This document shows, in pieces, positions 1-5,602 of a DNA stretch of 8,040 nucleotides (the first letter of the stretch is position 1; each line of letters opens with the position of its first letter). Made by a program: the position numbers and the translations under genes. Origin of the DNA: Chloroflexota bacterium (GTDB lineage: Bacteria > Chloroflexota > Limnocylindria > QHBO01). The stretch lies in assembly GCA_031177555.1 (NCBI GenBank), contig JAPSGM010000076.1, positions 1 through 8,040 of the forward strand. Reading direction: 5' to 3'. Below the pieces are notes generated by a model. That model had not been told where the DNA came from, made no database searches, and saw only the letters and a program-made list of their open reading frames with translations.

Positions 1-37
1 TGTCGGTGATCGTCGTCGCAGCCACATCAGCAGCCGC

Positions 38-46
38 TGCTAGCAT
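38..46 (+). promoter_or_regulatory. Putative extended -10 promoter of the DUF192 gene
   Basis: The sequence TGCTAGCAT reads as TGn plus a TAnnnT hexamer, 12 nt before the ATG at 59. The same TGCTAnnnT pattern precedes hpf (1163-1171) and the small membrane gene (1967-1975, minus strand), which strengthens each call. No convincing -35 is visible. A perfect 13-bp inverted repeat AGCAGC-C-GCTGCT (29-41) overlaps its left end and could be an operator or the tail of an upstream gene's terminator. The inferred 5' leader is about 6 nt. Confidence 0.4.
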
Positions 47-58
47 CCCGGCCACCTG

Positions 59-433
59 ATGTACCGTCTCGTGCGCGTCACCAATCCGACCCGCGGCACC
101 GTTCCGGCCGAGCGCTGCCGCGTGGCGAGCTCCATCCGGGAGCGCATCTTCGGGCTGCATCTCCTCCCGCGCCTCCGCGCCGGCGAGGGCCTGCTCCTGC
201 CGGGCGCCACCACCATCGACACCACCTTTATGGGCTACCCCATCGACCTGGTCTTCCTGGACCGATCGAACCGCGTCACGCGCGTCGTCCACGACCTGCC
301 ACCGTGGAGGATGGTCTGGGGCAGCGCCGGTGGCCGCGAGTGCCTGGAGCTGCCCGCCGGCGCGGCCGGCGCTTCGCGCACGGAGGCGGGCGACCAGCTC
401 TCCTTCGAGGATGTGCCGCCCGGAGAGGCGTAG
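59..433 (+). CDS. DUF192 (UPF0127) family protein
   Basis: This is a 124-residue protein of the small DUF192 family, whose molecular role is not established. The family core is visible: FGLHLLPRL (31-39), a GEGLLLPG turn (42-49), the signature TTFMGYPIDLVFLD (55-68, matching the family's FWM..T..PLD.iFid block) and the closing CLELPAGAA (95-103). Many relatives carry an N-terminal signal or lipoprotein peptide, but none is seen here, so a cytoplasmic protein is likely. The frame is closed by a TAG at 41-43 and ATG 59 is the first ATG in it. No Shine-Dalgarno is present, which fits a very short leader. The gene ends 69 bp before comF on the same strand. The C-terminal 20 residues are acidic and low in complexity. 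Confidence 0.85.
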   Translation: MYRLVRVTNPTRGTVPAERCRVASSIRERIFGLHLLPRLRAGEGLLLPGATTIDTTFMGYPIDLVFLDRSNRVTRVVHDLPPWRMVWGSAGGRECLELPAGAAGASRTEAGDQLSFEDVPPGEA

Positions 434-452
434 CCGTGGCGCGCACCCACTC

Positions 453-479
453 GTAAGCCGCCGGTAACGCGCCGGTAAG
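453..479 (+). promoter_or_regulatory. Three-fold 11-bp-phased GTAA array upstream of comF
   Basis: GTAA occurs at 453, 464 and 475, exactly 11 bp apart. Copies 2 and 3 are preceded by CCG or CCGG, giving CCGGTAA. The last TAA begins 27 bp before the comF ATG. A matching array with the same 11-bp period and the same 27-bp distance lies upstream of the HTH gene at 7684. TAA is rare in this GC-rich intergenic DNA. Direct repeats on one face of the helix resemble sites of OmpR/SARP-type activators, but the binding protein is unknown. Confidence 0.5.
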
Positions 480-489
480 CCCGCCCAGC

Positions 490-495
490 GACCAT
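490..495 (+). promoter_or_regulatory. Possible -10 element of comF (leaderless)
   Basis: GACCAT ends 7 nt before the comF ATG, the spacing expected if transcription starts at or next to the start codon. It is weak as a -10 (G in place of T at the first position). It is listed because nei (TACCAT, 6 nt) and the small membrane gene (TACGGT, 7 nt) have the same geometry and because comF has no Shine-Dalgarno. The third GTAA repeat lies about 10 bp upstream of it. Confidence 0.3.
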
Positions 496-502
496 TGCCG
501 CC

Positions 503-1153
503 ATGGCCCTGCTAGACCTGCTCATTCCGCCGGCGTGCTCGGGCTGCGGCACCTATGGCGAGGCGCTGTGCCGCCGCTGCCGATCCGCGTTCCGACCCGC
601 TGGCGCGCCGCTCGACCGATTCGTGGCGCCGGACCCGGCGGTCGTGGTCGGAGATGAGCTGCAGGTGGCGGTCGCCGCCTTCAGGTACGACGGTGTGCTG
701 CGCCGCGCCCTCTCGCGGCTGAAGTACGGTGGAGCGTCGCGGCTGGCGAAACCACTGGCGGAGGCGGCCGCGCCCCTGCTGGCCGACTTCGCGGAGCACC
801 ATCGCAGCGCTGCCCTCGTTCCCGTGCCCGTTCACCCGGAGCGACTGCGGCAGCGTGGCTACAACCAGGCGGCGCTGCTGGCCCGCCACCTTGCCGGCGA
901 CTGGGCAGGCGAGGTCGCCGACGTGCTGGTGCGTGCCCGGCCAACGAGCCAGCAGCACCGGCTGAACCGGGCCGAGCGGCTGCGTAACCTGCGCGACGCC
1001 TTCGCCCTTCGCACCGGCGCGCGGGCCCCGCCCGCGGCCATCCTGGTCGACGACATCCTCACCACCTCCGCCACCCTGGAGGCCTGTGCCGGCGTGCTGC
1101 GGGCGGCGGGCAGCGTGCGGGTGGTGGGAATCGCGATCGCGCGCGAGGTCTGA
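503..1153 (+). CDS. comF: ComF family phosphoribosyltransferase-like protein
   Basis: This 216-residue protein is full length for ComFC/GntX-type proteins. An N-terminal zinc-ribbon has cysteines at 12, 15, 23 and 26 (CxxC-x7-CxxC). It is followed by the family block PVPVHPERLRQRGYNQA (107-123), the TSQQHRLNRAERLRN region (148-162) and the PRPP-binding loop VDDILTTSAT (182-191) of a type I phosphoribosyltransferase fold. In naturally competent bacteria ComF acts inside the cell in uptake of transforming single-stranded DNA. Its substrate is unclear, and it is often kept in species where competence has not been shown. It precedes hpf by 47 bp, an order also found in Firmicutes (comFC-hpf-secA), though secA is absent here. 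ATG 503 gives the expected start just before the zinc motif. The upstream phased repeat array suggests specific control. Confidence 0.92.
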   Translation: MALLDLLIPPACSGCGTYGEALCRRCRSAFRPAGAPLDRFVAPDPAVVVGDELQVAVAAFRYDGVLRRALSRLKYGGASRLAKPLAEAAAPLLADFAEHHRSAALVPVPVHPERLRQRGYNQAALLARHLAGDWAGEVADVLVRARPTSQQHRLNRAERLRNLRDAFALRTGARAPPAAILVDDILTTSATLEACAGVLRAAGSVRVVGIAIAREV

Positions 1154-1162
1154 GCGGAGCGG

Positions 1163-1171
1163 TGCTACCGT
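1163..1171 (+). promoter_or_regulatory. Putative extended -10 promoter of hpf
   Basis: TGCTACCGT (TGn plus TACCGT) lies just after the comF stop codon and 29 nt before the hpf GTG. It matches the TGCTAnnnT elements at 38-46 and 1967-1975. It would give hpf its own transcript with a leader of about 23 nt that includes the Shine-Dalgarno at 1189-1193. A separate promoter fits a growth-phase-controlled gene. No good -35 is seen. Confidence 0.45.
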
Positions 1172-1188
1172 AGCCGTGCCACCGCAGC

Positions 1189-1193
1189 GAGGG
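1189..1193 (+). promoter_or_regulatory. Shine-Dalgarno of hpf fixing a GTG start
   Basis: GAGGG is separated by 7 nt from GTG 1201. It is one of the few clear ribosome binding sites in the window, and it supports the GTG as the true start of hpf. Confidence 0.6.
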
Positions 1194-1200
1194 ACCCATC

Positions 1201-1785
1201 GTGAGGACGACGCTCAAAGCGCGAAACCTCGAGCTCAGCGATCGGCTGCGGACCCAGGTCGACCGCAAGCTGCGGCGCCTCGACCGGATCGCGCATCCGG
1301 ACGCCGAGGCGACCGTGGAGCTCATCGCCAACGCTTCGCGGGCCAACGACTCGTCGCACGTCGCCGAGGTGACGCTTGTCACCAACGGCTCGGTGATGCG
1401 CTCGGTGTCGGCCGGGGCGACTCCCATCGCAGCCATCGACACGCTCCTGGACAAGCTGGAGCGGCAGATCGTGCGCGCCAAGGAGAAGCCGCGCCGCACG
1501 CACCTGCGCGCCGCCGACGAGACGCAGGATATCCTCGCGCGCGAGGCGGCCGGCAGCGTCGCCAGCGACCGCGAGGTGGAGCGGGAGCAGGTCCCATCGG
1601 TCGTGCGCATCAAGCGCTTCGACATGGTGCCCATGTTCGAGGAGGACGCCATCGCGCGGATGGAGGAGCTGGGACACGCGTTCTTCGTGTTCCTCAACGC
1701 GGAGAACGAGCGCATCTGCGTCCTCTACGCCAGGCGGGACGGCACGTACGGCCTGATCGAGCCGGTTGTCGGAGGCGGGCGCTGA
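1201..1785 (+). CDS. hpf: Long-form ribosome hibernation promoting factor
   Basis: This 194-residue protein has the two-domain architecture of long HPF. The N-terminal RaiA/S30AE-like domain (about 1-100) binds the decoding region of the 30S subunit. It starts with KARNLELSDRLRTQV and continues through the HVAEVTLVTNG strand and the AIDTLLDKLERQI helix. A charged linker (about 100-135) follows. The C-terminal dimerisation domain (about 136-190) has the typical VVRIKRFDMVPMFEEDAI start, the GHAFFVFLNAEN centre and the VLYARRDGTYGLIEP end. Long HPF pairs 70S ribosomes into inactive 100S dimers in starvation or stationary phase. The GTG start is supported by GAGGG 7 nt upstream and an extended -10 before that. 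The gene follows comF and converges on the small membrane gene after a 15-bp gap. Confidence 0.95.
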   Translation: MRTTLKARNLELSDRLRTQVDRKLRRLDRIAHPDAEATVELIANASRANDSSHVAEVTLVTNGSVMRSVSAGATPIAAIDTLLDKLERQIVRAKEKPRRTHLRAADETQDILAREAAGSVASDREVEREQVPSVVRIKRFDMVPMFEEDAIARMEELGHAFFVFLNAENERICVLYARRDGTYGLIEPVVGGGR

Positions 1786-1794
1786 GCGCGCCTC
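1772..1794 (+). terminator. GC-rich hairpin over the hpf stop codon
   Basis: GAGGC-gg-GCGC, loop TGA, then GCGC-GCCTC forms a 9-bp stem with a two-base bulge. The hpf stop codon (1783-1785) is the loop. It lies between convergent genes and could slow transcription from either side. There is no U-tract, so it is at best a weak or factor-assisted terminator, and GC-rich DNA forms such stems by chance. Confidence 0.3.
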
Positions 1795-1800
1795 GGTGCG

Positions 1801-1959
1801 CTAGCCGACGATCAGCGGCAGCGCCAGCAGGGCCGCAACGGTCAGCAGCAGGGCCACGAAGAAGACGAGCAGGGCGATCGACAGCAGGTCGCCGCCCTCA
1901 CCGGGCGCGAGCTCGCCCTCGGCGTCCGGGTTGGGAGTCCGGGCGGGCTCGTCGTCCAT
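1801..1959 (-). CDS. Small single-span membrane protein, unknown function
   Basis: This is a 52-residue protein. The N-terminal half (1-24) is acidic and rich in Pro/Gly (MDDEPARTPNPDAEGELAPG). Residues 25-52 form one long hydrophobic segment (LLSIALLVFFVALLLTV, then ALLALPLIVG) that runs to the C-terminus. This suggests a tail-anchored or single-span inner-membrane protein with the acidic part outside the bilayer. I do not recognise a family. Support for its being real comes from the coherent amphipathic layout and from an extended -10 (TGCTACGGT) ending 7 nt before the ATG, which implies a leaderless transcript. Its ATG shares the palindrome CATG with the ATG of the divergent nfo gene. A longer upstream frame exists but would run through the nfo coding region, so I prefer this ATG. 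Confidence 0.6.
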   Translation of the reverse strand: MDDEPARTPNPDAEGELAPGEGGDLLSIALLVFFVALLLTVAALLALPLIVG

Positions 1960-2995
1960 GGGCCGCACCGTAGCACGGCCCGAGCCGCGTCGTCGCCTCA
2001 ACTGGCCGGAGGGCGCGCCGCCGGTCGGCATCCACCTTGGCGTGGCATCCGGCCTCATGAGGGCGGCTCGCCGCGCCCGCCAGATCGGGGCCACCGCGCT
2101 GCAGATCTTCAGCGACAACCCGACCGCCTGGCGACGGCGGCCGGAGCCACCGGCGGACGCGCCGGCCTTCGTGGCGTACGCGGCCGCGAACGGCATCGAT
2201 CCGATCGCCATCCACGCCAGCTACCTGATCAACCTGGCCGGGTCGGCCGAGCCGTTCGCGTCACGGTCACGCGCCAACCTCATCCACGAGCTGCAGCACG
2301 CCCAGCGGTACGGCGCGCGGCTGGTCAACACCCACATCGGATCGCACCGAGGGATGGGCCACGCGCCCGGGCTGCGCCGCATCGTGGCGAACGTGGACGC
2401 CATCCTGGGCGACACGCCGCCGGAGACGCTCCTCGTGCTGGAGAACTCGTCGGGCGGCGGCGACAACATCGGCTCCACCCTGGAACAGCTGGCGGAGATC
2501 CTGGAGGGCGTTGACTCGGAGGTCGCCCCGCGCCTGGCCTTCTGCCTGGACACGGCCCACCTGTGGGGAGCGGGGTACGACATCTCCACGCTTGAGGGGG
2601 CGACTGCCGTGCTCGACCGGTTCGACGAGCTCATCGGGCTGGGCCGCCTGCGCCTCGTCCACCTCAACGACTCGCGAGCCGAGCGAGGCTCGCGTACCGA
2701 TCGGCATGAGCACGTGGGGGCCGGGCTCATCGGGCCGGGCGGACTGGGCGCCATCCTGCGCGACCCGCGGCTGCGGGCGCGGACGGCGGTCATGCTGGAG
2801 ACCCCCGGCGTGGACGAGGGCTACGATGCGGTCAACATCCGTCGCGCGCTGCTGCTCTTCCGCGGGGCGCAGGAGCTGCCGGTGCTGCCACCGAAGGCGT
2901 TCCGGCTGAGCCGGAGGTCGACGCGAGCCGGCCCCGGGGAGGCGGCAGGCGGGCGGAGGAGGACCAGGCGGGGCCCGGTCAGGCCCGCGGGCTGA
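1958..2995 (+). CDS. nfo: Endonuclease IV (AP endonuclease)
   Basis: This 345-residue, zinc-dependent AP endonuclease cleaves the phosphodiester bond 5' of abasic sites in base excision repair. All nine metal ligands of the Nfo TIM barrel can be placed: His86 (IHASYL), His126 (NTHIGSH), Glu162 (LENSSGGG), Asp198 and His201 (CLDTAHLWGAGYD), His235 (VHLND), Asp248 and His250 (DRHEHVG), and Glu281 (MLETPG). It is about 60 residues longer than the usual 280-285. The extra length is a roughly 22-residue N-terminal lead before VGIHLGV and an Arg/Gly/Pro-rich C-terminal tail (about 315-345) that looks disordered and may contact DNA. ATG 1958 is preferred; TTG 1931 in frame would put more of the start inside the antisense small gene. 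No Shine-Dalgarno is seen for either. The last 17 bp overlap the convergent XRE gene. Confidence 0.93.
   Translation: MGRTVARPEPRRRLNWPEGAPPVGIHLGVASGLMRAARRARQIGATALQIFSDNPTAWRRRPEPPADAPAFVAYAAANGIDPIAIHASYLINLAGSAEPFASRSRANLIHELQHAQRYGARLVNTHIGSHRGMGHAPGLRRIVANVDAILGDTPPETLLVLENSSGGGDNIGSTLEQLAEILEGVDSEVAPRLAFCLDTAHLWGAGYDISTLEGATAVLDRFDELIGLGRLRLVHLNDSRAERGSRTDRHEHVGAGLIGPGGLGAILRDPRLRARTAVMLETPGVDEGYDAVNIRRALLLFRGAQELPVLPPKAFRLSRRSTRAGPGEAAGGRRRTRRGPVRPAG
1967..1975 (-). promoter_or_regulatory. Putative extended -10 of the small membrane gene
   Basis: On the minus strand this reads TGCTACGGT, with the hexamer ending 7 nt before the ATG at 1959. It matches the elements at 38-46 and 1163-1171. 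It lies inside the first codons of the divergent nfo gene if nfo starts at 1958. The spacing predicts transcription starting at or within 1-2 nt of the start codon. Confidence 0.4.
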
Positions 2996-3422
2996 CTCCG
3001 GATGCCCCCACCGGCTCGCCCTCCTCGGTGCGGGCGCCGTTCACCGCCGAGGCGGTCGGGCCGTTGGTGCGCAGCCGCCGGTTGCGAACGCCGATGTACA
3101 GCTGCATCAGCTCCCGGACGTCGGAATCGGTGAGGGCGTCATCCCCGCGCAGCGCGTACTCGACGCGGGCGGTGGGCAGGAGCTGTCGGGCGGCCAGCGA
3201 CGCGAAGTAGGCCGGCCCCTCGTTATCGTCGTGGATCTCGCGCAGGCCGCGCGCCAGCTTGGTCGCGGTGCCCAGCGACGGCATGCGGTCGCCCTTGATG
3301 AGCCTCGAGATCGTCGAATGGTCGACGCCCGACTGCAGCGCCAGCTGCCGCTGGCTCATCTTCTTTTCCTTCAGCTGGCCACGCAGCCAGCTGTTGAATG
3401 ATCGCGGCGTCTGGAGCGTCAT
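2979..3422 (-). CDS. XRE-family helix-turn-helix regulator
   Basis: This 147-residue cytoplasmic DNA-binding protein has a Cro/C1-type HTH at about 8-60. Helices are visible around SWLRGQLKEKK, then MSQRQLALQSG, then the recognition helix region VDHSTISRLIKGDRMPS, then GTATKLARGL. The middle (66-90) resembles a short helical region. A second helical stretch TDSDVRELMQLYIGVRNRRL (98-117) could be for dimerisation, and the last 30 residues look disordered. Its target is unknown. The ATG at 3422 is chosen because it sits just before the HTH; in-frame GTG/TTG codons upstream would run through a strong inverted repeat (3441-3481). That repeat is a candidate self-operator. It is transcribed in the same direction as the mreB operon but 139 bp beyond it. 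The 3' end overlaps nfo by 17 bp. Confidence 0.82.
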   Translation of the reverse strand: MTLQTPRSFNSWLRGQLKEKKMSQRQLALQSGVDHSTISRLIKGDRMPSLGTATKLARGLREIHDDNEGPAYFASLAARQLLPTARVEYALRGDDALTDSDVRELMQLYIGVRNRRLRTNGPTASAVNGARTEEGEPVGASGVSPRA

Positions 3423-3440
3423 GCGCCTCGGTCCGAACCG

Positions 3441-3481
3441 CGTACGGGCCACCACGGATGGGCTCGGCAGTGGTGCGTACG
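3441..3481. repeat. Interrupted inverted repeat upstream of the XRE gene
   Basis: The left arm is CGTACG-ggc-CACCAC (3441-3455), then a 14-nt centre, then the right arm GTGGTG-CGTACG (3470-3481). The arms are 12 matching bases, broken only by a 3-base insertion on the left. The repeat lies 19-59 nt before the ATG of the XRE regulator, so it could be an operator for self-repression or an RNA hairpin in the leader. The rest of this 139-bp gap (3423-3561) holds a TACCTT-like -10 on the minus strand (3527-3532), too weak to list on its own. Confidence 0.5.
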
Positions 3482-3561
3482 AGCAACCGCAGCATCCCAA
3501 GCGGAGGCGGTGGCCTCAATGGCCCAAAGGTACCGATGAGCACGGCGCCCGCGGCGAGGCG

Positions 3562-4713
3562 TCAGCCGGGGGCCGCCACCGTCCCGGGCCCGATGCCGTG
3601 CGCGCGCCGGACCTTCTGCGAGAACGCGTAGGCGAGCCCGCCCAGCAGGATGACGGTCAGGATGCTGATCGCGCGGTCGGTGAGCGCGACGGCCGCCGCC
3701 GGCTCGGCGGCGATGCCGTACAGCGCCAGGGCGCCGACGATACCGGCCTCCACGAAGCCGACCCCCGCCGGGGTGAGGGGGATGGCGGTCAGCAGCGAGC
3801 CGGCCAGGGTCACGAAGATGGCCGAGCTGATGCCGAGGTTCACCGTCGGCAGGTCGAGCGCCAGGATCACGAAGTACAGGCGCAGGCCCTCGAGCGTCCA
3901 GATGGCCAGGGTGAGGACCAGGATCACCGGTATGGAACGCGCGGTGAGGGCCCCGGTGCTCCCATGGTGGAAGCGCTCGTAGAAGTCGCGGATGCGGTGT
4001 GGCAGGACCTCGGTCAGCCGATGGCCGAACAGCCGCAGGGCCGTGACGAGCACGACCAGGACCGCGGCGAGCGCGAAGCCCGCCAGCAGCAGGGCATCGA
4101 CCTCTGGCCGCGAGATCCTGCGGAAGCTCCAGAAGCCCGCCGCCAGCGCCAGGCCGAAGATGACCAGCAGGTCCGCGATACGCTCGATGAAGACGGTGCC
4201 CACCGTCCGGCTGATCGACTCGCCGTAGTTGCCCTTCAGCAGCCAGGCCCGATACAGGTCGCCCAGCTTCGCCGGGACCAGGCAGTTCACGAACCAGGAC
4301 AGGAACAGGACCTCGGTCGCATCCCGGAAGCGAACGCGGCTGCCGACCCGACCGAGCACGAAAGCCCAGCGGTAGCCGCGCAGCGGGAAGGTGGCGTAGT
4401 ACACCAGGAAGGCCACGACCAGGAGGCGCACATCGGCTCTCACGATGCGCTCCCAGGTCGCGGCGAAGTCCAGGTTCAGGACGAACCGGAAGAGCAGGTA
4501 CAGGAGGACGACGCCGAAGACGATCGAGCCGATGGTGCGGAGGTTGAGGACGCGCCGCCGCAGCGAGACCTCGCGTTCCGCGATCTGCTCGCCCGGTGGC
4601 GCGTCGAGGAACTCGGTGGGCTCGTACAGGGAGTGGCCATGCTCGTGCGGGCCGGCCGGATGCTCCGGCTGATCGGCCGGCTGCTCCGACCGCGGCGAGC
4701 TATCCCCGGTCAC
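3562..4713 (-). CDS. YbhN / LPG-synthase-TM-like flippase-type membrane protein
   Basis: This 383-residue inner-membrane protein of the UPF0104/lysylphosphatidylglycerol synthase TM family is thought to move or modify lipids. The substrate cannot be told from sequence. A hydrophilic N-terminal tail (1-58, His/Pro/Glu-rich) precedes about eight membrane segments near 60-80, 95-111, 133-150, 172-195, 207-228, 262-285, 293-312 and 340-363. Family marks are LRGYRWAFVLG (111-121), NCLVPAKLGDLYRAWLLKG (143-161), the TVFIERIADL block (173-182) and the re-entrant TPAGVGFVEAGIVGAL (314-329). The cytoplasmic aminoacyl-transfer domain of full MprF is absent. The GTG start is fixed by GGAGG 6 nt upstream and overlaps the PHP gene by 14 bp, so the two are probably translationally linked. 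It is the last gene of the mreB operon. Confidence 0.85.
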   Translation of the reverse strand: MTGDSSPRSEQPADQPEHPAGPHEHGHSLYEPTEFLDAPPGEQIAEREVSLRRRVLNLRTIGSIVFGVVLLYLLFRFVLNLDFAATWERIVRADVRLLVVAFLVYYATFPLRGYRWAFVLGRVGSRVRFRDATEVLFLSWFVNCLVPAKLGDLYRAWLLKGNYGESISRTVGTVFIERIADLLVIFGLALAAGFWSFRRISRPEVDALLLAGFALAAVLVVLVTALRLFGHRLTEVLPHRIRDFYERFHHGSTGALTARSIPVILVLTLAIWTLEGLRLYFVILALDLPTVNLGISSAIFVTLAGSLLTAIPLTPAGVGFVEAGIVGALALYGIAAEPAAAVALTDRAISILTVILLGGLAYAFSQKVRRAHGIGPGTVAAPG

Positions 4714-5602
4714 TCGAAGCCTCCGGATCCTGAGGGTTGGGGAGTTCCTCGGGCGCCGGACGCTCGATCGGCTCCTGCTCGACCTGCCGCGTCGGCTCCG
4801 GGCCGAGGATCGGCGCGGCCGCCGTCTCGCGGCCCAGCCAGCGACGCGCGATGTTGCTCCACACCGCCCAACGGGTGGTGAGGTGGATGAGCACCGTGGA
4901 CCGGCTGCCGTGCCACTCGTTCTCCTGGAGGCCGGCCTGCAGCTCGTCGGCCGAGTCGAAGGCGGGCATCGCGTTGAAGCTCATGGCGATCTCGAAGCTG
5001 GAGTGCGAGTCGCTGGCGGCGATCCCCGGGATGCCGTAGCGGGCGGCGAACTCGGCGGCCTCCTGGTTGTGGCGCTGGAACGTCACGCGGCTGTTGAAGA
5101 CCTCCACCATGTCGATCTTGCCGGCCTCGGCCAGGCGCCCCAGCGGCTCGCGGCGGATGTGCGAGCCGCGGAACGGGTCGAACGGGTGCGGGATCGAGAC
5201 CAGGCCGCTTTGCGCGTGGATGGCATCGGCCGTCTCGTCGGCGCTGAGCCCGCGCGGGATGGTGCGCTGCAGGAAGATGCCCACGACCTCTCCATCGGCG
5301 GTGGAGACCTCCTCGCCCAGGATCACCGTCAGGCGGTCGTCCAGCCCCAGCTCGGCCGCCTTATCGCGGACGGCGACGGCCCCCTCCACGTTGTTGTGGT
5401 TGGTGATCGCCACGTGGGTCAGGCCGCGCTCCAGCGCGAGGCGGATGAACTTCTCCTCGGCCAGGATCGAGTCGCGGCTGAAGCGGGTGTGGATGTGGAA
5501 GTCGGCGAAGGCGGTCGCCCGCCGGGGGCCGCGTCCCGTCTCCTCCCTGACCTGGCCCGCGACGGCGCTCCGGACCCCGGCAGCTGGGGCCGAGGCCGTC
5601 AC
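4700..5602 (-). CDS. PHP-domain metal-dependent phosphoesterase
   Basis: This 300-residue protein has a PHP (polymerase and histidinol phosphatase) domain at about 32-250. Such stand-alone enzymes hydrolyse phosphoesters with two or three metal ions; the substrate here is unknown. The motifs in order are DFHIHTRFSRDS (34-45, HxH at His36/His38), ITNHNN (66-71, His69), GEEVS (96-100), SIPHPFDPFRGS (136-147, His139), EVFNSR (167-172) and ASDSH (196-200, Asp198/His200). The second motif has Asn68 where most relatives have Asp (TDH). The C-terminus (about 255-300) is Pro/Glu-rich and probably disordered. The GTG start overlaps the mreB stop as GTGA, a 4-bp overlap typical of coupled translation, and no good Shine-Dalgarno precedes it. 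Sitting between mreB and a lipid-type membrane protein suggests an envelope role, which is inference only. Confidence 0.87.
   Translation of the reverse strand: MTASAPAAGVRSAVAGQVREETGRGPRRATAFADFHIHTRFSRDSILAEEKFIRLALERGLTHVAITNHNNVEGAVAVRDKAAELGLDDRLTVILGEEVSTADGEVVGIFLQRTIPRGLSADETADAIHAQSGLVSIPHPFDPFRGSHIRREPLGRLAEAGKIDMVEVFNSRVTFQRHNQEAAEFAARYGIPGIAASDSHSSFEIAMSFNAMPAFDSADELQAGLQENEWHGSRSTVLIHLTTRWAVWSNIARRWLGRETAAAPILGPEPTRQVEQEPIERPAPEELPNPQDPEASSDRG
4720..4724 (-). promoter_or_regulatory. Shine-Dalgarno for the YbhN-like gene (GTG start)
   Basis: On the minus strand a perfect GGAGG lies 6 nt before GTG 4713-4711, inside the 3' end of the PHP coding sequence. It is the strongest ribosome binding site I see in the window and decides the start of this gene. 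Confidence 0.7.

Noticed and set aside
1..25. TGTCGGTG at the window edge resembling the left half of the PafBC-dependent RecA-NDp promoter
   Set aside because: The required TAnnnT eight bases later is not there, and it lies 50 bp from the first gene.
453..502. Reading the GTAA repeats as a CRISPR fragment or an ECF sigma -35
   Set aside because: Units are only 11 bp with no spacers of CRISPR length. An ECF -35 would not need three phased copies, and no common -10 (such as CGTC) follows at both loci.
681..944. Several antisense frames of 70-150 codons within comF, hpf, nfo and nei
   Set aside because: They follow from high G+C at third positions of the real genes and show no family motif or start signal.
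1931..1957. TTG start for nfo nine codons upstream
   Set aside because: It has no ribosome binding site, and ATG 1958 is sufficient; kept only as an alternative.
1086..1973. A 295-codon plus-strand frame across comF, hpf and the small gene
   Set aside because: Arg/Ala/Gly-rich product overlapping the recognised hpf frame; no motif.
3259..4881. A 540-codon open frame on the plus strand
   Set aside because: It lies antisense to the XRE, YbhN-like and PHP genes. Its product is a low-complexity Asp/Gln/Arg/Gly string without a fold, as GC-rich shadow frames give; the minus-strand proteins have family motifs.
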